The notes under the pieces: model-generated
Databases searched by the model: none
Seen by the model: the letters and a program-made list of their open reading frames with translations, nothing else
Told to the model about the DNA's origin: nothing
NCBI GenBank assembly: GCA_028711675.1
Contig: JAQTRT010000048.1
Coordinates: forward strand, 1-12,124
Length of the DNA: 12,124 nt
Source of the DNA: a bacterium
GTDB taxonomy: Bacteria > Spirochaetota > JAHITG01
Direction: 5' to 3'
Shown: in pieces, positions 7,662 to 12,124 of the stretch
How positions within the stretch are numbered: the first letter of the stretch is position 1
Layout: every line of letters starts with the position of its first letter
Position numbers and translations under genes: made by a program

Positions 7662-8486
7662 ATGGCGGAAAAAATATCTAAAGTAAAAAAGATCGAATAC
7701 GCTGAAAAAAGCACGGAATTAAAGAAACAGATAGATGAATTGAACAAGCATATCCAGGAGATGCTGAAAAGCCTTTCCAGCAGCGGGGCTTTGATCAATT
7801 ATAAGAAAGTCATCATCGCCAACCTGTATATGAACATCATTATGCTGTATATTAAATTGAGCAATCTCAGCATGGATATACTGGGTATTAAGAATGAAAG
7901 CTATCTGGAGAACGCCAGGAAATTAAGCTATAAATTCATTTCCATCCTGGAGGATATCGTCGGTAATTATGTGGATGTGCCTTACAGTGAAATGAAAGAT
8001 AAACTGGCCACCATCAGCCAGCTGGATGATATCAAGCGGTTAAAGCTGGTAAAAAAAATATCGTATTCTGTTTCCATGATGGAGGAGGCGTTCGGCCCCA
8101 ATTCCAAATGGAAATGGAGCTTTGTCGATCTGGACGCCCGGGCCGCCAATTTGTGCAAAAACCTGACGGATTATAAGCGGATCCAGGAGAACCAGGACCC
8201 CCGCGTGGAAGGATTTCCCGAAAGGAACGAACTGTTAAAATTCATTAAAATATATATCAGGAAAGCTGCTGACCGGTTAAGGGAAAAGTATGAGATAGCC
8301 AATCCGGATGTCATCATCCTCAAAGAAGCGATTAAATATTTAGCTGCTTTAATGCGCATCGCCATAACATTCAATGACGGCGATGAAGCCAATAATCTGA
8401 AGAAGAACATCAAGATCTGGGAAGAGAAACTGGAGCAGGACGAAAAGAAGCTGGATGAAGAGAAGAAAAAAAAGCTGAAGAAATAA
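7662..8486 (+). CDS. Hypothetical helical protein with charged ends
   Basis: I do not recognise this 274-residue protein. It reads as almost entirely helical. A Lys/Glu-rich N-terminal helix (about 1-40) is followed by an aliphatic segment at 48-75, too mixed with polar residues for a clear membrane span. The middle (about 76-240) is helical, with a Trp-containing turn (SKWKWSF, 148-154) and a Pro/Gly-rich break (NQDPRVEGFPE, 177-187). The C-terminal 30 residues are almost all Lys, Glu, Asp and Leu, coiled-coil or disordered in style. There is no signal peptide, metal motif or nucleotide-binding motif. The start at 7662 is preceded only by a weak AGG four bases upstream. It is divergent from the BatA/VWA gene across 84 bases and separated from add by 139 bases with a strong promoter, so it is probably transcribed alone. 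The consistent codon pattern and lack of stops support a real gene. Confidence 0.8.
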   Translation: MAEKISKVKKIEYAEKSTELKKQIDELNKHIQEMLKSLSSSGALINYKKVIIANLYMNIIMLYIKLSNLSMDILGIKNESYLENARKLSYKFISILEDIVGNYVDVPYSEMKDKLATISQLDDIKRLKLVKKISYSVSMMEEAFGPNSKWKWSFVDLDARAANLCKNLTDYKRIQENQDPRVEGFPERNELLKFIKIYIRKAADRLREKYEIANPDVIILKEAIKYLAALMRIAITFNDGDEANNLKKNIKIWEEKLEQDEKKLDEEKKKKLKK

Positions 8487-8529
8487 AAATCCCGCGCTCT
8501 GTCTTATTCCCGACCGCCTTTCCTCCTTT

Positions 8530-8539
8530 CCTTATAAGG
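8530..8539. repeat. Perfect 10-bp palindrome upstream of the add promoter
   Basis: CCTTATAAGG is a perfect palindrome beginning 33 bases before the -35 element of the add promoter. It has no loop and no U-tract, so it is not a terminator. It could be an operator for a dimeric regulator, or chance. Confidence 0.3.
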
Positions 8540-8545
8540 TATCTT

Positions 8546-8561
8546 CTGTTTATAATAACAG
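8546..8561. repeat. Inverted repeat abutting the add -35 element
   Basis: CTGTT-TATAAT-AACAG has two perfect 5-base arms around a 6-base centre and ends one base before the TTGACA at 8563. The position fits an activator or repressor site; a TATAAT in the centre could also be an alternative -10 sequence. No regulator gene is present in the window. Confidence 0.3.
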
Positions 8562-8562
8562 G

Positions 8563-8590
8563 TTGACATTCCGGTAGAATATAATATACT
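8563..8590 (+). promoter_or_regulatory. Strong sigma-70-type promoter of the add operon
   Basis: TTGACA (8563-8568), a 16-base spacer and TATACT (8585-8590) make the closest match to a housekeeping promoter in the window. An overlapping TATAAT (8580-8585) is only 11 bases from the -35 element. The predicted start near 8597 gives a leader of about 29 bases before the ATG at 8626. Confidence 0.7.
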
Positions 8591-8596
8591 TGAAAT

Positions 8597-8612
8597 CAAG
8601 GGTATCCCCTTG
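8597..8612 (+). promoter_or_regulatory. Small hairpin at the very 5' end of the add message
   Basis: CAAGGG-TATC-CCCTTG forms a perfect 6-bp stem with a 4-base loop, starting at the predicted transcription start. The ribosome-binding sequence GGGAG (8615-8619) begins two bases after the stem. It could protect the 5' end, tune translation or be an operator. No U-tract follows, so it is not a terminator. Confidence 0.45.
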
Positions 8613-8625
8613 AAGGGAGTCTTCT

Positions 8626-9657
8626 ATGGATCAAATGTACGAAATAATAAAAAAACTGCCTAAAGCCGATCTCCACCGTCATCTGGACGGTTCCCTGCGG
8701 ACCCAGACCATTTATGAGGTGGCCCGGGAACGGAACTATCCCTTACCGGCAGGTTCTGTGGATGAACTGGGCCGTTATGTTCAGGTCTCTGAGGACTGCC
8801 GCAGCCTGGCTGATTTTTTAAAAGCCTTTAATACTTTTTATCCGTTGCTCATGAACCCGGATGTCATGGAAAGAGCGGCTTATGAAGTAAGCGAAGATGC
8901 ATATAACGATAATGTAAAATACTGCGAACTTCGTTTTGCACCAGTTCTTCAGGCTAAGGAAGGATTTTCCATGGAGGATATCCTGGCAGGAGTCCTGAAG
9001 GGTTTGAAAAAAGCCCATGAAGAATTCAATATCATCAATCCGTTGATCCTATGCTGTTACCGTTCCGAAAGCCCGGAATCCTCCCTGGAGACCGTGAAGC
9101 TGGCCATCAAATACCGTGATAAAGGGATCGTGGCCGTTGATCTGGCGGGCGATGAAGAACATTATCCTGCTTCGGCGCATAAGGAAGCCTTCAACCTGGC
9201 GCGAAAGAACGGAATCCAGATCACGGTCCATGCCGGTGAAGCTGGTTCTGTGAACAATATCCGGGAAGCAGTGGAGGTACTAAAGACAGACAGGATCGGC
9301 CACGGTATCCATATCCTGGATGACAATAAGCTGTACCAGGATTTTATCCAGAGGCAGATTCCGCTGGAGATGTGCCTCACCAGCAACATTCAAACCACGG
9401 TTGTGAAAAGTTATGAGGAGCATCCCTTTTCCAAATGTTTCCGGGATGGATTGAAGGTCACCATCAACACGGATGATCCCGGTGTCAGCAACATTACGTT
9501 AAGTCATGAATTATACTTATTGCATAAATATTACAGATTCAGTCTGGATGAGATCAAAAGAGTGATCCTGAACAATGTAGAGGCCAGCTTTACGACTAAA
9601 AAAAGGAAGGCTCTCCTCAAGCAGGAGTTTGAGAAAGAATTCGAGTCACGGAAATGA
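8626..9657 (+). CDS. add: Adenosine deaminase
   Basis: A 343-residue zinc enzyme that hydrolyses adenosine (and usually deoxyadenosine) to inosine and ammonia in purine salvage. All active-site marks of the adenosine/AMP deaminase family are present. They are DLHRHLDGS with zinc ligands H17 and H19, VDLAGDE (171-177), HAGEA with zinc ligand H202 and catalytic E205, and RIGHG with H226. LTSNIQT (251-257) and NTDDPG (281-286) follow, with zinc ligand D283 and D284. Length is typical of bacterial Add; an adenine deaminase of the same fold cannot be fully excluded. GGGAG six bases upstream of the ATG is a good ribosome-binding site. It is the first gene of the run that continues to the window edge, behind the TTGACA-N16-TATACT promoter. 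The next gene's Shine-Dalgarno site begins three bases after the stop. Confidence 0.95.
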   Translation: MDQMYEIIKKLPKADLHRHLDGSLRTQTIYEVARERNYPLPAGSVDELGRYVQVSEDCRSLADFLKAFNTFYPLLMNPDVMERAAYEVSEDAYNDNVKYCELRFAPVLQAKEGFSMEDILAGVLKGLKKAHEEFNIINPLILCCYRSESPESSLETVKLAIKYRDKGIVAVDLAGDEEHYPASAHKEAFNLARKNGIQITVHAGEAGSVNNIREAVEVLKTDRIGHGIHILDDNKLYQDFIQRQIPLEMCLTSNIQTTVVKSYEEHPFSKCFRDGLKVTINTDDPGVSNITLSHELYLLHKYYRFSLDEIKRVILNNVEASFTTKKRKALLKQEFEKEFESRK

Positions 9658-9672
9658 CGCAAGGAGGAATTT

Positions 9673-10323
9673 ATGGTCATTACCAAACAGTATATCTTCC
9701 TGCTGGGCAGACCCGGCTGTGGAAAATCCGCGGTATATAACCAGCTTATCAAACGGTTAAAGGAAGAGCAACTGGCCAGTGATTTCCCCAGGGTGGATGA
9801 TTTCCCTAAATTATGGGCCAAGTTCCAGGCTGATGATAAACTGGAAAAGGAAGGGAAGACAAGGCGGTATTCAAGAAAGACCGAGGATGGCGGGTATAAG
9901 ATCATCAATGACTCGTTATGGGATGAATTGCTGAAAGAAGTGAACGTGGACATCATTAAAATGGCACAAAAAGGACGCGTACTTTTTGTGGAGTTTTCAC
10001 GTGACAGCTATCAGAGGGCCTTTGCTAATTTTAGTAAGGATGTGCTGGCCCAGGCCCTGGCCCTTTACATCGACGTCCCCTTTGAGATATGCTGGGAAAG
10101 GAACGTGGAGAGGCACAAGAAAGCCCTGGCTGCAGGGAGCGACGATCACCTGGTTTCCAAGGAAGAGATGGAGAAGACCTACAAGACCGATGACGCTGGG
10201 AAGTTCAGCCGTTCCGCGCCCTGTCCGGTGGAGGTCATCGATAATTCCAAAAGCGGCACTGATTTTCTGAATCAGCAGATCGAAACGATCATCGGATTAC
10301 TAAAAAAGAAATACAGCCGATAA
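9673..10323 (+). CDS. P-loop NTPase, kinase-like, unknown substrate
   Basis: A 216-residue protein with an N-terminal Walker A motif GRPGCGKS (12-19) right after a hydrophobic strand, the pattern of small-molecule kinases. The strand RVLFVEFSRD (102-111) resembles Walker B or a substrate-binding acidic site (E107). A following strand ALALYIDVPFE (128-138) leads to WERNVERHKKA (141-151), an Arg/Lys-rich segment that could be a lid closing over phosphate. The layout recalls the adenylate/gluconate-kinase and zeta-like fold group, but I cannot place it in a named family. An excellent AAGGAGG lies five bases before the ATG, 15 bases after the add stop. Its TAA stop overlaps the ribosome-binding site of the next gene. 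Context suggests a nucleoside, nucleotide or nucleic-acid substrate; this is inference only. Confidence 0.85.
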   Translation: MVITKQYIFLLGRPGCGKSAVYNQLIKRLKEEQLASDFPRVDDFPKLWAKFQADDKLEKEGKTRRYSRKTEDGGYKIINDSLWDELLKEVNVDIIKMAQKGRVLFVEFSRDSYQRAFANFSKDVLAQALALYIDVPFEICWERNVERHKKALAAGSDDHLVSKEEMEKTYKTDDAGKFSRSAPCPVEVIDNSKSGTDFLNQQIETIIGLLKKKYSR

Positions 10324-10332
10324 GGACAGCTT

Positions 10333-10749
10333 ATGAGTTTTCAAGAAAATGATTTTCCTCATCTGATAGAGATATTGAACCAGTTCCAGAAGAAGAACAG
10401 GAACAACCCGGCGCTGATTGAAAAAGTGGTCATCGAGCTGGTGAAAAATTATCACATCATACCTCTTTATCCCGGGCTTGTCAGCGCTACCCTGATGAAA
10501 ATGGTCAGGAAAGAGGACCCTCGGCTGGTCCGGGCCGGGAACTGGGTCACATTTCAGCATAAGAAAAAGATCTATTCCGGATATGTGAAAAGCACAGATG
10601 CAAAATCCATGACCCTGGAGCACGGGGCAGAAATCACTCCCCTGAAACGGAAAAAACTGAAAAAAGCCGGTTTAAAAGGGATGCTCCATGTATTCGAAGA
10701 CCAGCTGAAACAGGACTGGCCGATGTTTTTTTTCAAGGATAATAAATGA
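10333..10749 (+). CDS. Hypothetical small basic protein
   Basis: I do not recognise this 138-residue protein. The N-terminal 60 residues look helical (HLIEILNQFQKKNRNN, then ALIEKVVIELVKNY). Residues about 66-100 alternate like short beta strands (VRAGNWVTFQ, YSGYVKS, SMTLEHG), in the manner of a small SH3- or KOW-like barrel. A very basic stretch, LKRKKLKKAGLKG (104-116), follows. These features would suit nucleic-acid binding, which is inferred and not shown. No cysteine, signal peptide or membrane segment is present. AAGGA six bases before the ATG gives a good start. The stop codon overlaps the start of the polynucleotide-kinase gene in an ATGA, so production of the two proteins is probably coupled. 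Confidence 0.82.
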   Translation: MSFQENDFPHLIEILNQFQKKNRNNPALIEKVVIELVKNYHIIPLYPGLVSATLMKMVRKEDPRLVRAGNWVTFQHKKKIYSGYVKSTDAKSMTLEHGAEITPLKRKKLKKAGLKGMLHVFEDQLKQDWPMFFFKDNK

Positions 10750-12023
10750 TGAAGGAAATGCATTTTCTAAAGGATGAGATTTATTTGTTCAAAGGCCCTG
10801 TCCGTTTTCGCGTAAAAGACGGCGTCGCGGAAGCTGTGGGCAGTATCCTCCGTAAGGAGACCGAATCCCAGTTCATCCCCCTGGGAAAATCGATCCCGGT
10901 GGAAATCCGGGAACCCGGGTGTATTGAAATCCTGGAAGGTGAAATGACCAGTATCGAGAAGCTGGATCACCGTACCATTCCTTCTGAGTGGGACCACCTT
11001 GTGGAAAAGATCGTGGCCGGCAGTCTGAAGAAGATCATTATCGTGGGAGAAATGGATACCGGGAAGTCCTTTCTGGCCACATATATTGCCAATCAGCTGG
11101 TGAACCGCGGGAAAAAAGTGGGTGTGATCGACAGCGACCTGGGGCAATCCGATATCGGACCGCCCGGGACCATTGGATTGACCATCCTGGATAAACCCAT
11201 CATGTTCCTGCAGGATGCCAGGATCGACGGCCTTGAGTTCGTAGGGGCTCATTCAGCGGGATTACATATGGTGAACACACTGATGAGCTTTAAGCGCATC
11301 ATGGAACGTTCCATTCACCTGACCGATATCACTGTTTTGAATACGAGCGGGTGGGTCATGGGCGACGGCGGCCGTCTTTTTGTGGGAGCTACCATCGACC
11401 TGTTCGAACCGGATGTTATTGTCCTCATGCAGAGACAGGGTGAATGCGAACATCTGGTCAAACGCATCTTCCCGAAGTCCAGGATTGTATCCATGACCGT
11501 ATCCAAAAAAGCGTCTGAAACATCCAAGGGCGACAGGGAAAAATTAAGGAACCTGAGCTCGCAGAAGTATTTTAAGAACGCAAAGGCCATTACCCTGGAC
11601 CTGGATGAGGTTATGACCGATAATTGTTTTTTTCATTCAGGCCAGGTTCTTTCCGCGATCCCGCTCAAAACCAGGAAAAAAATACTGTTCGCGGAAAAAT
11701 ATCCTTCTTTCGAAGGGATCCTCGTTGTCAGCGACAAACTTCTCACTCCGCGGGAATTAAATGAGCTTCGTACATTAGGACACAGGACCATCCGGAACCT
11801 GCGGCTTGATTTTGCTGACGAAGCCCTTGTGGGATTACGGCGCGGCGATTACCTGCTGCTGGATGTCGGGATCATCCGGAACATCGATTTCATCAACAGG
11901 AAAATAACTGTCGTAACGCCCTACGCGGGCCCGGTCCAGGATATAAGCGTCATGCAGTTCGGCGCGTTAAAGTATAAATCCGACGGTACAGAAGATGGCT
12001 TCATCGAACCCGGCAGTTTTTAA
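10746..12023 (+). CDS. Clp1/Grc3-type polynucleotide 5'-hydroxyl kinase family protein
   Basis: The family transfers the ATP gamma-phosphate to the 5'-OH of RNA or DNA. This 425-residue protein has its three-part layout: a beta-rich N-terminal region (1-75), a central P-loop kinase domain (about 95-290) and a C-terminal beta-rich domain (about 300-425). Walker A is VGEMDTGKSFLA (100-111). The signature VIDSDLGQSDIGPPGTIGL (127-145) matches the Grc3/NOL9/Clp1 pattern LDxDxGQxxxxxPGxxSL. VLNTSGWVMGDGG (197-209) matches the NTxGW motif. D129, D131 and Q134 are the likely metal and substrate-site residues. ATG at 10746 is chosen because AAGGA ends six bases before it and it forms an ATGA overlap with the preceding stop; a second Met follows directly. 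Family membership is strong. Kinase activity and the physiological substrate are unknown, since some Clp1-family members are inactive. The N-terminal region could also fit another binding role. Confidence 0.88.
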   Translation: MMKEMHFLKDEIYLFKGPVRFRVKDGVAEAVGSILRKETESQFIPLGKSIPVEIREPGCIEILEGEMTSIEKLDHRTIPSEWDHLVEKIVAGSLKKIIIVGEMDTGKSFLATYIANQLVNRGKKVGVIDSDLGQSDIGPPGTIGLTILDKPIMFLQDARIDGLEFVGAHSAGLHMVNTLMSFKRIMERSIHLTDITVLNTSGWVMGDGGRLFVGATIDLFEPDVIVLMQRQGECEHLVKRIFPKSRIVSMTVSKKASETSKGDREKLRNLSSQKYFKNAKAITLDLDEVMTDNCFFHSGQVLSAIPLKTRKKILFAEKYPSFEGILVVSDKLLTPRELNELRTLGHRTIRNLRLDFADEALVGLRRGDYLLLDVGIIRNIDFINRKITVVTPYAGPVQDISVMQFGALKYKSDGTEDGFIEPGSF

Positions 12024-12035
12024 CCCCAAAGCATC

Positions 12036-12124
12036 ATGGAAAAAAAGAACTTTAAGCGGATTGGCGACAGATTTTTGTATGCTGATATCGTACAGGTAGA
12101 GGGGATTTTTATCCGTATCGGCAC
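12036..12124 (+). CDS. Start of an unidentified gene (3' end missing)
   Basis: Twenty-nine codons are visible, beginning MEKKNFKRIGDRFLYAD, and the frame stays open to the window edge. This is too little to assign a family. The ATG lies 12 bases after the kinase stop and in the same frame, separated by CCC CAA AGC ATC. No Shine-Dalgarno site is visible, so translation would depend on coupling to the kinase gene. It may be the next member of the same operon. Confidence 0.5.
   Translation, partial: MEKKNFKRIGDRFLYADIVQVEGIFIRIG

Noticed and set aside
8530..8561. Terminator for the 274-residue gene
   Set aside because: The dyads are short and A/T-centred, and no T-run follows either, so intrinsic termination is not supported.
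9986..10270. Second-frame open stretch inside the P-loop gene
   Set aside because: Its product is rich in Arg, Pro and Trp with no domain pattern, and the overlapping frame holds the Walker A protein with a strong Shine-Dalgarno site.
10767..11252. 161-codon minus-strand open frame within the Clp1-type kinase gene
   Set aside because: It is antisense to conserved kinase motifs and has no recognisable domain or ribosome-binding site; the length follows from the high GC of the sense gene.

Overview
This window carries eleven genes, the first and last of which run off its ends. It looks like a Gram-negative-type bacterial chromosome of roughly mid GC content. A spirochaete is my best guess. The guess rests on the style of the membrane-anchored M23 peptidase (a start of basic residues and helices, then a FIPHSEKK stretch before the membrane segment), the BatA-type von Willebrand protein, the HD-GYP/PilZ protein and several genes without a Shine-Dalgarno site. 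It is an inference; no rRNA or marker gene is present to fix it. No tRNA, rRNA, CRISPR array, insertion sequence or phage gene was seen.

Positions 1-781 (minus) hold the N-terminal part of an M23 cell-wall endopeptidase. It diverges from a plus-strand pair encoding a TatD-family metal-dependent DNase and a tRNA-dihydrouridine synthase, whose stop and start codons overlap (ATGA). Next comes a large plus-strand cyclic-di-GMP protein (HD-GYP domain plus PilZ domain). Its 3' end overlaps by 18 bp the 3' end of a minus-strand GT4-like glycosyltransferase. The glycosyltransferase starts one base after the stop of a membrane protein with BatA and von Willebrand A domains, so those two form a minus-strand operon.

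From 7662 everything is on the plus strand. A 274-residue helical protein of unknown function is followed by a 139-bp gap with three dyad symmetries and the best promoter in the window (TTGACA-N16-TATACT). This promoter drives a tight run: adenosine deaminase, a P-loop kinase-like protein of unknown substrate, a 138-residue unknown protein, and a 425-residue protein of the Clp1/Grc3 polynucleotide 5'-kinase family. A further gene begins at 12036 and leaves the window. Genes in this run have clear Shine-Dalgarno sites and short or overlapping junctions, so they are probably co-transcribed.

The most interesting part is 8626-12124. A Clp1/Grc3-type RNA/DNA 5'-kinase, best known from eukaryotic and archaeal RNA processing, sits in a bacterial operon with a second P-loop protein, a small basic unknown protein and a purine nucleoside deaminase. 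This could be an undescribed nucleic-acid end-processing or nucleotide-salvage module, but that is a hypothesis from gene order and motifs only.
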